Source of the DNA: Myotis daubentonii | Taxonomy: Eukaryota > Chordata > Mammalia > Chiroptera > Vespertilionidae | Direction of reading: 5' to 3' | NCBI RefSeq assembly: GCF_963259705.1 | Contig: NC_081849.1 | Coordinates: 58,128,093-58,192,092, forward strand | DNA: 64,000 nt | Shown here: positions 47,886 to 58,804 of the stretch, piece by piece | Layout of the letters: every line of letters starts with the position of its first letter | Position numbering within the stretch: position 1 is the first letter of the stretch | Notes under the pieces: generated by a model | Database searches by the model: none | What the model was told of the DNA's origin: nothing | The model's input: the letters and a program-made list of their open reading frames with translations, nothing else | Made by a program: the position numbers and the translations under genes

Positions 47886-47912
47886 TTCTCTAGAGAATTT
47901 TGACTAATACAT

Positions 47913-48699
47913 TGATATTACCAATGATTTTATCCCACATAATTATTTAGGATTACTCTTAAGGACTGGGTTTCAATTCAAAAAGGGTAATTATAACAAT
48001 GTCTCTTAATAAACATTGTCTAATTTCCCTCCAAAAAAAGAGTATACCAACACATAATGCCTCAGTGCGGTGTAAAAGTATGTTGGCCCCACAGTCTTCT
48101 CAGCAGATCTCACATTTTAATTTACGATTCTTTATTCTCCAAGAGGAATACAGTTCTGTACATTTACTACTGAGTATTTCTCCTATTCTACAACCTGTTT
48201 GTACGTCATGTGGTCATCTGTCTCTGGAGTTTTAGCAGTGTTACACGATTTCTTCGCACATGCATTAGTTATGACAGGAAAATCACAGTAAGCAATAGGT
48301 CTAAATGTGTTCTGGTTTAACTACACGAGGAATCTGTTCTTTGCTTATGCATGTGAAGCTCCAGCTAATTACTGGGACCCCAGGCGGTGGGAGCTCTGGC
48401 TCCTTTAGCCCCCACAAGCTCTGAAGTAGCCCCATGACGCGTCTCCATTCCAGTCATCAAGAAGAGGGAATGACAGGAGGGATTTTTTCAGGCCAGGCCT
48501 GGAAGTGGAACACTTATTCCACGGTCAATTATTCGGTAAAGTCAGCCATATGGAGGACTCGGTACAGACATTCTGGGACATGCAGTCCAGCTGCATACTT
48601 AGGAAGAAGAGGATGGTGATGGCTGGGTGAGCAGCTGTCAGTCTTCACCCCAGGAAGAGACCTGCTGTGCTCTGTGGTGAGACTCAGACACTATCTAAC
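47913..48699. other. Unique non-coding sequence
   Basis: No repeat or gene is recognised. Confidence 0.4.
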
Positions 48700-48880
48700 T
48701 ATCATGTCGAGCAAATCACCTAAACGTTCTAATCCTTAGTTGTTGTTGTTGTTTCCATCTTTATAATCTGGCCATAAAAATAAGGGACTTGTAGGGCAGT
48801 TGTAATGACTAAAGTAGATAAATATGTGCACATTCCTGGCAGAGAGCAGGTGTACAATATATACTCGATTTCTCTCATAA
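48700..48880 (+). mobile_element. MIR SINE (plus)
   Basis: GCAAATCACCTAAACGTTCT, CCATCTTTATAATCTGGCC and GGCAGTTGTAATGACTAAAG with CCTGGCAGAGAGCAGGTG follow the MIR order. A GTT triplet run sits within. Confidence 0.7.
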
Positions 48881-50800
48881 TTTTTCCTTTATATTTTCAG
48901 TAAATATGTGTTTATATATTTTTTTTTGTCACTTGCCTTCATGATCTTCTTTTTGGAGATGTAAAGAAGTTATGTTGCTATGGTGTTTTAAGTCATCTTT
49001 CAATCTGTGATTTCTTGGATTATTTCCAAGAATTTCAAGCGATCATTTCTCCACTGTTGGGTAGTCTGCCTCCTCTGTCCCTCACAGTTTGTCTGTGGTC
49101 TGAATTTGTATTTTCCTCTTTAACTCTTCTGTGTCGCAGGTTCTGAAACACCCACAGACCCTTCCAAATGTCTAACTCCAAGGGTCAAACTGTGAAATAG
49201 AACAAACATCTCTTCCAGCAGACTCTATATCCCATCAATCTTTTCCTCCTTTTATTCTTCTCTTTCATGTGTTCCCATTCTCCCCATCCCTCCCTTCTGA
49301 ATGCCTTCTAAGAATCCTCTCTACCAACAGGTGCCCTCAGTACAACAGCCCGATTATGTCAAAATGACTAATAACATTAAAATGGTGATTTCAGTCTTTT
49401 GTGTGTGGGGGGGGCGGGGAGAGAACTTGGGGGCCTGTTAAAACGTGCATCCCTAAATTTCTGGTTCAGAGAGTTTTGGTACCAAATCTCCATTTTAACA
49501 AGTGCCCTATGTGCTTTTAAAACAGCCCCATGCTTAGAAACAGTGGCTTAACTCCTTCCAGAGACATGTGTGCAGAAGGTGTTAAAGTATAGATGAGAAA
49601 AGGTAATAACATTATTTCAGGCGCCTGACAATAGATGAGAAAGCTATTCTGGAGGGAGTGTAGGTTCCCTTAGCTTAGCCTCTCAAAATTGCATATATTC
49701 TTCTCCATGGTTACCAGTCCTGTAACCACCTTTTTGAATGAATACTCACTGCTCTGTTTCCTGATCCCAAATCAAACCAAGTGTTTCCAATCAATCATGC
49801 CTGGGCTGTGTGATTTAGTGTCTAAAAAGACTAAACTGACTAGACTACTCCATTGTGTTGTGAGGTGCTATTCTTATAACCAGAGTGGGGGGTTGGAAAT
49901 CAAGTCGAAATAGCAAGTTATATTCCTAAATGTGCATTTCTCTGAATGCCCCAACCACTTTCATCTTATTTTGAACCCTTTAACAACTCTTCTCGTTCTA
50001 AAGGTGTCCTTTCATACTCTTTCTTCTGAAATAAAATACAGATTTAAAAATAATGCCTAGTCACTTTATTTCTCACTGCACAAGAATTACATTTCCCAAA
50101 CCTGATGCGTCAAGTTCAACAGAAAACCTTTCATAACATCGCAGTGGGTGTTAGAATAGAAGAATAGCAGGGTCAAATTACCGGAGTGGCTTGGGGGAGT
50201 CCCTGAGGCATTTTTCCCCAAGAGCCTGCCATTTCAAGCATCACCCTACAGAGGCCCCGATCTAAAAAGAATCAAAGGCAAAGAACAATAATGTAAATAA
50301 TATTCCCACCTGGAAGAAAGTGCATCGCGTGCTGAGACCTGCACAGATGATAGAATAAAGCGGACTGGAGGCCAAAAGCCTATGGGGTATCAATATTCTC
50401 CTGAGGGCCTTCTGAGACATCCTAGCAGAATTATGAGTGGCTCCGTTTGATCAGCAAATGAAAGCCTGTCATAAATCAAGAAGATAGAGGACAGTTTTTA
50501 TCCAGAGGACTGAAAAGTCTTCAAACATCTGGTCTGGAACGGGTTCAGTGGAGTGAGTGTGACTCAGATATCCTATTGGAAAGGACTGCAGTTGGCGCTT
50601 GTATTTTTAAGGAACAGGGATTAATGACCAGATAGGAGAGCTAATGACCCGGCCAGAGTGGATTATTACTCAGCCTGGCTGGCAGAAACCCCTCGGAGGC
50701 TATTCTTTGCCTCACGTTGTTCTGTTTATTAAATTAAGTCACTTTTTTTTCTGTAAAAGGGAAACGTCACCTGTATCCCACATACCCCAATGCCCCCCCC

Positions 50801-50832
<32 letters not shown>

Positions 50833-51092
50833 TGTTTTTTAATTGTGGTAAAATACATCTAACATAAAATTTACCATCTTAATGATTAAGTGTGCAGTTC
50901 TCGGGCATTAAATGCAGTCACATTTTGTGCCCCCTCATTTATTTTTAGATTATTAAACAAACACTGCACTAATCTAGGACAAAAATAGAAGCTCCCAATA
51001 ATAACAGCAAAATAGTGTGCCTGGTTCTTATCTCCATCTGCCATCTTAGGACTATTAGATCCTTTTAAGTACTTCCTCCCACACATGCCCCC

Positions 51093-51136
<44 letters not shown>

Positions 51137-51271
51137 TTCACAATGATTTCTGCAGTCCCAGAGGATTCCCCGATGGCATTGATGCCACTTGCTCTAAGTT
51201 CCATCACTACCCTCACGCCTGGCCCCAGCGTTCCCAATTCACCAAAGGGAGACCACAAGACTACTTCTTCC
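48881..51271. other. Mostly unique sequence; MER5-like piece and (CA)n repeats
   Basis: A diverged MER5A-like segment (CCTGTTAAAACGTGCATCCC, TTTTAACAAGTGCCCTATG) lies at about 49,395-49,545. (CA)n runs lie at 50,802-50,830 and 51,094-51,131. No gene is recognised. Confidence 0.45.
51094..51131. repeat. (CA)n microsatellite
   Basis: An uninterrupted CA run; a similar run of about 29 bases lies at 50,802-50,830. Confidence 0.95.
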
Positions 51272-51896
51272 TGTTACACCAAGCATGTCAAACTCGCGGC
51301 CCACATTGAGTATTTTTGCGACCCAACCAATATAACGGTATGTAAGACACATTTTAATAAAAATTTCATAACTTAAGTTTTACAATATCCTGTTACACAT
51401 AATTATTAATAACGAACCACCACAGTCGCTAATGACTGATTACTATAATCGTGTTGCGTTCATTTCCCTTACTTGCCTTACACGCAGGTGCACCATTTCT
51501 CTCCACTAATACCAGCAGCGAATACTAATATTTTAGCAGCCGATTGCCACGTCATTAGTCTTGGACTGACTTGTTTGATGTGCACAACAGGAAATACTTT
51601 ACTTTCGGAGAACAAGAAAAATAGGTTTATCTGTGTTACACTTATAACTTGTGCAGTTATTCAGTGTCTGGTAGGTTAATGTTCAAGAAAAATATTAATT
51701 TTTATTAAAATGTTCTATTATTTTATGTTAACAGTTACTCATTTACTTCAGTCCTTTGTATTCAGCGTGTCTCTATTGAAATAAACCTACATGTCTATGA
51801 AAATTGAAGCTTTTGTTTTTTTTGCGGCCCACATCAACTTAAACCTTGTTTATTTGGCCCGTTTTAGCCTTTGAGTTTGACCTGCTTGTGCTACAC
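51272..51896 (+). mobile_element. 609 bp non-autonomous hAT (family B)
   Basis: The element 51,280-51,888 begins CAAGCATGTCAAACTCGCGG and ends GAGTTTGACCTGCTTG, an inverted repeat. The flanks TGTTACAC (51,272-51,279) and TGCTACAC (51,889-51,896) match at 7 of 8. A second GCGGCCCACAT motif lies near the right end (51,822-51,832), so the subterminal regions share sequence. No transposase frame is present. Confidence 0.9.
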
Positions 51897-52534
51897 AGAT
51901 CCCAAAGCACAGCAGTCTGGGTCCCAGGGTCTCACTGAGACTTCTGGTGAACGCCTCTCTCCGCTCTGCTCAAAGCCCCTTCCCATGACATCAGTCTGTG
52001 GGCAGAGCCAGAGGAGACCCCGAATGACAGCTGGCATCGTCAGACACGTCTAAAGCCCAGAGGAGATCCTAAGGCCGGAACTTGGATTTTCCTTCTTCTT
52101 ACCTACCATAGAGGCTAGTGGTCTCTGATCCAAACACATGTGCTCCTAGCAGCCCGTTCCCCAACATGAAAAGGCCACTGTCAACATGGCTTGCTATTCA
52201 CGATGACTTATTTGTTGGCTGTGGAAGAAAGAGTGACTCCTTGGACACTTTCCAGTTTCTAAATAAACCATGACTTGAAAAGAGTCACTGTATTACATCA
52301 TATCAAACTCTGAAGATCATACTCACTTCTCAAGAATTACTTCCTGGCAAACTCCACCAGGCACCAAAGTAAAAATATCATGATGGAGCCAGATACAGGA
52401 CATGTACGATGGTGTCATAGGGCTCTACAGCTACGGCAAAAATAAAAATGCCTTGCCTATATTCATATGGGCTTAAAAGTATCCCTATCATTTGTCTACA
52501 GAGAGGCATGGTTTAATTTAGATGTTTGCAGCAA
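51897..52534. other. Unique non-coding sequence
   Basis: No repeat or gene is recognised. Confidence 0.4.
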
Positions 52535-52650
52535 CCCTCGTCAAGGTGGTAGGGTAAATGTTACTACCTCCATTTTACAGATGAAAAAGCTGTTACACAA
52601 AGTGCCTGAGATAAGATGGCTATAAGTGCCCGTCTCTTGAACTCTGTAGA
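52535..52650 (-). mobile_element. MIR SINE (minus)
   Basis: CTCCATTTTACAGATGAAAAA and CTCTTGAACTCTGTA are the reverse MIR core and flank. Confidence 0.75.
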
Positions 52651-54357
52651 AGTATGTTACGCCTCCATGTGAACCAGAGCGGAGGAAAATCGACCCCCAG
52701 GTTATTCACGCCTCCCCTTCCCCACTCGCTCTCCCTGGCTCACTCCCAACATCCCCCGTTTGCACCGCCTGTTATTTATAGAGAGGCCTGTGATGGAGTT
52801 ATGAGTGTCAGGAGGAAGGAGAAGGCAGTGGAAGGATCGCCACAAAGGTGTGCTTGGGGGTTTTCCTGCTCAGGGAGCCCTCACAGCCCACAGAAAGCAT
52901 TTTTCAGAAGAAACCACTGCAACAGGTAAAGGCTCCGCTGGAACTGCACAAACCCCAGCACGCGTGCTCGTCGGGATATGTTTTAGAGATTTCCAGGCTT
53001 GAGCAGTCGAGCTACCAAGCCACCAAATTCCTCTTGCTAAGAATCTACTGGAAAACTCCAGCCCGTGGCGATCATGGAGGCGCCTGCCCTCCGGTGGAAT
53101 GTGGAAGGCCACCTGGGATGACTCGTCCGCGTTACAGATCAGAAGGGAAGGATCTGTGTAGGGAACCAGCAGGGACTCTCGGTCCGGTCGGTCCAGCCGT
53201 CTGCAGGCGACAGACCTCACTCTCTCTCTTTGCCTTTTCACACCAGGGCCCTCAGCCAGGCGTCACCCTGCCACTCGCTCTTCGATTAGCCAGCCCTGGA
53301 GTCAGCGACGCCGCATCACCAAAGTGATGGAACGCGTGTAAGACTGATTTGTCCTCTTCTCCTGAACAACAGAATGACCCTGCAGGGTACCGTTTAAAAC
53401 CTCCTCGTAGATGAGATGGAAAATAAATACAAGTCACATGTTAATGATCAAAGCAAAATTCAATATTTCTAAAATAATCCCATCATTTTAAAATGTTGAG
53501 TTTTATTATAATCAAAACTTTGAAACCTAATATAAAATTTTGTTTTTGATGAAATAATGACAAAATAATAATCTCTTGGTGACAATAAAATAATTTTTTT
53601 AAAAAACTGACGAGAAAACCATAAAAGCGTAATTGACACTGACTACAAACAGTAAATTTACTGACTTGAAATTGATAAGAAAATCCATTTAGGCCAAGAG
53701 AATTGAATTTCAGAGTGGCAATGGCCATAATGAAGAAAGTTCTATGAACTGGTGAGGAGTCATTTCCAGGTTATATTGTTAAGCAAACAAGTGAAGTTCA
53801 AAATAGTATATACAGAATGTTATCTATTCTGTAAGAATATCATAGGAATGAGAAAATCTCTTACCTGCTCACTAGGCTTGTTACTATTGATATTATAATT
53901 CTGAAAGTGTTGTATATTGAAGTTTGGGATAAATGAGTAAATACAATGATGTTGTTAGGAACCCACAGTTTCATTGTGAGAGGAAAGGGATATAAAATGG
54001 AATAGGAGAAAATTCCTGTGTTATTGAATTTCACTGGAACTATCAATACTGAGCTTTTAAAATTTTTTCTTAGTTCTATTTATTGAAAGGGCCTAGGTCT
54101 TAATTTCTAAATATCATTCTCCACTAAAAGGAGATCAGGACTGTTTGGAGAAATAACTGATTCCAGGGCAGGGTGAGCCTGGAACAACTCATTGTACCAC
54201 AAAGCAAGGACGTAGGAGCTGGCTTTTGAAGTGGCACACGGGGGCTACATTTGGAACAATGTTGGCATGAAAAAGAGTAATGATGGCCATGGATTTTGTC
54301 ACATTGAACAGGACAATCCTGAAGTGTCTTGAAGCACAGAAGGAGGTCATGGGATTG
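52651..54357. other. Unique sequence; modest CpG cluster at 52,900-53,340
   Basis: CpG dinucleotides are denser than nearby (CACGCGTGCTCGTCGGG, TCGTCCGCG, GTCCGGTCGGTCC). Opposing frames of 159 (plus) and 123 (minus) codons overlap here because stops are scarce in GC-rich DNA; neither resembles a protein. No promoter element is evident. Confidence 0.4.
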
Positions 54358-54606
54358 TTCTAGACCAGTGGTTCTCAACCTTCCTAATGCCACAACCCTT
54401 TAATACAGTTCCTCATGTTGTGGTGACCCCCAATTTCATTGTTAACATAATTGTTAAATTGAACATAAATAAAGCATAGTGATTAATCACAAAAACAATA
54501 TGTAATTATATATGTGTTTTCCAGTGGTCTTAGGCGACCCCTGTGAAAGGGTCGTTCTACCCCCAAAGGGGTCACAACCCACAGGTTAAAAACCGCTGTT
54601 CTAGAC
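54358..54606 (+). mobile_element. SPIN hAT transposon, non-autonomous (copy 3)
   Basis: The element 54,366-54,598 has the exact duplication TTCTAGAC at 54,358-54,365 and 54,599-54,606. It shares the GATTAATCACAAAAACAATA middle with copy 1 and ends GTTAAAAACCGCTG. It has no coding sequence. Confidence 0.96.
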
Positions 54607-56164
54607 TGAAGGAGACTCAAGAGGACCAAAGAAGATTTGAAGGTGCATGTAATTTCAAAGGCATGCAAAGAAGCCCAAGGGAATCATCCCACTATAAAAA
54701 AAAAATCACAAATTCATTTTTTTAAAAAAAGTACAAAACTCCTCAAGGTTACCAATTATGCATTCATCTGTTCGTGATGGAAATACAGCAACTTTTCTTT
54801 TGATTAACATACTAACAAAGGTCCTGCAATCTATTCTAATATTAGCACTGTAAAAGTTCACTTTTGCTAGGGACCTTTGGTAGATGTTCAAATTTATTTT
54901 GTTTGTTTGTTAGGGTCAGAAATACCCAGGGACACCAGTTACTTTTGCTTATCTCAGAGGACAACGTACTTTTTCTCTCGACTGTGATGGCTTATGTGAA
55001 TCATAACATAAGATACTAAAGAGTATCAGTTTTGTATCTACAAGAGAAAGAAAAGCCATGCGTAAAGTATGCAAAAAATAAAACAAATAAAGAAACTACA
55101 ATGGATGTTTGGGGATAATTTGGGAAAATGCAATATGGACTTTATGTTAGTTCATTCTATTCAATTAATGTTCATCAAATCATTTTTCCCTTCTTACCTA
55201 TGAACCCAACAACTATGGATTTGGTTTTTGTAGAACAGTGCTCCTGTTCTTGGGATAGACATGCTGAAGTATTTAGGGTGACGTGCCATGATTATGTATC
55301 CTATTAGTGATTTGGGGAAAGGGAAAGGTCTTAAATAGCTGGACCAATTGTAGAACGATTTAATGAATTTATGAAAGAAGTATATGAGCTTTTGTTTTAC
55401 TCTTCCTTCAACTTTTCTGTGGGTTAGAATAGGTTCATTTTTTAAAATTAAAGAAATTATGGCCAACCAAAACCCCCATAATAGCAAAAGGTTAAAAAAA
55501 ATTATGGCATGCAGAAAAACAAGATGATCAATAAATCAAAATTTTTGTGGTCAACTTTCCATAGAAGAGAACTGATCTTGGTGAAAGTAATTCAATAGAA
55601 GAGATATAATAAGAAAAAATCAGAAGGGTTTTAAGTATGCTCTATAAAAATTTTTGGCCAGGTAATTAAATTGAATCAAAGAAGTTTGTGAAAAGTCCTC
55701 AATGTTGGCTCAATTCCATTAAAATATTGTAGTCACCAAGTCATTTGTTCAAATATCTATATTGTCTAACTAGGGTACGTAGGGAAGGGGGGCTCTCTAC
55801 GCGTGAATGTATTCCTTTGGTCAAAATGGCTTGGGGGTGGGGAATATTATAAACTTGTCCTGAGAATGTGACAAATACTATCTTTTGAAAACCTGCACCT
55901 TGGAGTTGTTGGGTCAGGTGGCTATGCCTGGCCAGTTAGTAAGAAATCACTTGGGAGAAGGAGGAGAGGAACCTAGAGGGTGTGGCCCGCCAGAAGGTAC
56001 TGGAGGGCAGACCTGATTCACAGACTTTCACTGACTCCCCAGGGAGAGGGAGTTGGCACAGGTTAGCCGCTCTCCAGTCTTCCCTGCAAGTCGTTTCAGG
56101 ATTCTTGACTGAGAAGCAGGCTCCAAAACTTTTAGGCTCCTGCCTGATTCTCATCCAGCTCTGT
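54607..56164. other. Unique, AT-rich non-coding sequence
   Basis: No repeat or gene is recognised. Confidence 0.4.
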
Positions 56165-56270
56165 GAAGAAATGACCATTTTATAGATCAGGAAACCGAGG
56201 CTCTTACAAGTGAAGACACTGCCACAGCTAACAAAATGAAGCAAGACCCCATCCTGTCATCCCCCTAACT
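56165..56270 (-). mobile_element. MIR SINE fragment (minus)
   Basis: CATTTTATAGATCAGGAAACC, GAGGCTCTTACAAGTGAAG and GCCACAGCTAACAAAATGAA match the reverse MIR core and flank. Confidence 0.75.
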
Positions 56271-58751
56271 GGAACATGTTTTAAAATGTAAAGTAATGTT
56301 GGAGGTCCCAAGGGGAAAAGGTCATATTCAGCATTATTCTAGGCTCTATATTCTGTAATGATACTAATGAAATGAAGGAGATGGGTCTTTTTCAAAAAAG
56401 AAAAAAAAATGATCTTTGAGTTTATCTTCCAGTTGTCATTAAGAAGTGGAGAAACCAGGATTTTGTTTTGCTATTAAAATAACTAACACATAACATGAAG
56501 ATCAATTAACCGTTGCTCTATAAAAGATGCACTCAGAACAACAGGCATCCTGCCATTTGATAAATGGTTAAAGGGTCTGATAAATTATTTAAAAATTTTG
56601 AAGATTATGGGTGAGCCCATATGAACGTCACAACAGTGTTCTTAGATCTTAAAACTTACTCCTGCGCTCCATCGTCATGTGGAGTTGTTTCTGCCTATAA
56701 ATTACCTTCAAGTCATCACACAGAACAGAGGCCCGATTTAATAACACCGCTGAGTAATATTTGTTTAATGGTATCATCCTTATCAGTTGCAAACTCATTA
56801 AAAGCCACGGTATCCTTTGCCCTGGGAAGTCAACATGTGAAGAGACCACATCAGCTCATCTGGTCTGACCTAGGAGCCCAGCCTGTGAATGTCTGTTTAA
56901 GACGAGGAGGGGTGGCGGGAGTGGGAGGGTAAAGGTGGGGCGCCCCATGAAATGAAGCCTTCACTTCAAAGGGGCGGCTGGCGAGTGCAGGTGGGCGGCT
57001 CCCTGGGGAAGGTGCAGGGACAGTGGCTGTGCTGGAACACACATGTGGCGGGGCAGCAAAGGAGGGGGCTGGAAGATCAAAGGGAAACCCGAAAATCACA
57101 GGTCACCCCCGATCTGTACCTCTCAACTAGGATTACAGTGTCAGGCATTTGAAAGGGAGCGCCTGATCTTTACAAGGTCAAGAGCCACGGACTCCGTGCG
57201 TCTGTAATGGATCCAAGGCGGCCAGTTTCATTACTGGATTCAAGTGCAGAATCTATGCCAGCCCAAGACACTCGGGTGGGTGGCTCCCGCAGCCCGGGTC
57301 TAGTTGGTGGGGGAAACCTGCAGGCCACAGGCTCCCACGGGCTCCAGGAGCTCAAGCAGCCTGCCAGAGGGCTCCTGTAACAGTGCTCATCAAGAAGGAT
57401 GCGCGCTCCCGAGGGTCCCGGTTCTATCCAGGGAGAGAGGGGACAACCTCCTGTCTTTTGCAGGGCACCAGGTGGCAATCTGACAACGGTGCCATTTTTA
57501 AACATTTCCTCTATAAATAACATCCAGTTTCAAAACAGCACTCTGGAAGCCCTGGTCTCTCTTCTTGGTTAGAGAAAAAGAGACTGTTTCTAGGTTTATT
57601 TAGACGGAATTTCCCATATGGAATTTCAGCAGAGTGGAGTCAGGCAAACCGCGTATCTTATGCAACCCTGTGGTCACGGCACAGGGCCTGGCGGGGGTTG
57701 TTTCCTTACACATCATGAAAAGCAAAAGAATCTAGTCGTTCATGTTGTTGATTAATTGTGTGAATATCATCCGTGGTTTATGGGCTTTTGTGTTCTGGTT
57801 TCTTCCTTTTGAAAGCCCCTAATCCAGTCTCGATAGAGGTGTATAGTATCTATGAAAAATTTTGACTAATTCAACATAACATTTTAAATAAGCTGGTTAT
57901 GGATTTAAAAATCAGTCAACTGTTTTTCCTATTCCAAAATTAACTTTTTTGGTTGATTTCTACTGTTTTTGTTTAACTAAATACAACGAAAAATTTGCAA
58001 AATGAAGTTGCAATTTGAGGTTCCTTGGAGGAAAGACCCTCGAGGCTGAAAATAATTCATTTTTTCGAGCTGTAATCACACTTATGCAGGTGATATAAGC
58101 CACCATAACTCAGGCCTTCCCCCCTTAGCGGGTGCTAAAAAATCTGGACAGCTTAGATAACAGCAGATTTTGCTCTGTGCATAATATGTGAGGCTTATTA
58201 CATTTCATATCTCATCTTTCCTGGTTCAGTGTGTCCATCAGCAAAACTCCACAAAATAACAAATCCCATCCAATACATGTTTAAGTCGTGTCCTCTCTGC
58301 CTGGGTACCTAGAAATGTCAGCTTATTTGATTTGATGACAAAAGAGCAAATCAATCAAACACTATCGCCAGAAAATTTCAAGCTATGCACGCTCAATAAA
58401 ATTATTCATTTAGTGCCAGAAAACATGCCAGATACTCTGGCAGAAAAATCACAATTATCTGACTCTATTTGATTAAAACTGATGTGAAACCAATGGGGAG
58501 AAAACATCAATTATTGGTAGTGACATTCCGATAGGGAAACAGCTCACGCAAGTTTTCTATTGGATAATGTTTAAGACCCATAATTCGAAAATCCAGGTCT
58601 TTAACAACAGGGACTGAAACAAAATCAGTTCCATTTAAAGGTCTCTAGTTCTGAAATGCAAGTATTAACGTTGTATAATAATAACTCATCACCCAATGGA
58701 TGAGTGAGGTGGTTTACGGTGGGGAGGGGCTTGGCAGGGACAGGGGGTCCA
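56271..58751. other. Repeat-free block, candidate conserved non-coding DNA
   Basis: About 2.5 kb with no recognisable mobile element. The parts at 56,500-56,840 and 57,700-58,650 are AT-rich, free of simple repeats and dense with transcription-factor-like words (TTTGATTTGATGACA, CAATCAATCAAAC, TAATTATCTGACTC). Nothing in it encodes a protein. Conservation is inferred from texture only. A weaker CTCF-like word, GCACCAGGTGGCA, lies at 57,466-57,478. Confidence 0.35.
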
Positions 58752-58804
58752 GCTGTCTGGGAGCAGGTGTGAGGTAGCAATGCTCACACCTGCTCCCATA
58801 CAGC
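58752..58804. repeat. Near-perfect inverted repeat, 22 bp arms
   Basis: GGGAGCAGGTGTGAG at 58,759-58,773 is exactly complementary to CTCACACCTGCTCCC at 58,783-58,797 across a 9-base loop. The pairing extends by one A-T pair, one mismatch, then GCTGT/ACAGC, giving 21 of 22 pairs. It lies in unique sequence and matches no known element termini. Confidence 0.9.

Larger units (their letters stand above)
45625..47901 (-). mobile_element. LINE-1 with complete ends and ORF1 but almost no ORF2
   Basis: The 2,245 bp insertion (45,641-47,885) is flanked by the exact 16 bp duplication TTCTCTAGAGAATTTT at 45,625-45,640 and 47,886-47,901. In element orientation it has a full 5' UTR starting GAGAAACTAAGATGGCGGCA, ORF1 from 46,876, and a stop near 46,008. 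A GAAGAGGAAGAAGAAAAAGG stretch then joins directly to the last roughly 100 bp of ORF2 (AAGGAACTCTTACCATTTGC), followed by the 3' UTR and tail. Most of ORF2 is missing at a junction near 45,985-46,000, and a second small gap follows within the ORF2 tail. Confidence 0.93.

Noticed and set aside
52848..53327. 159-codon open frame on the plus strand
   Set aside because: It has no recognisable domain, an overlapping 123-codon frame lies on the other strand, and the local GC content lowers stop frequency. It looks like chance.
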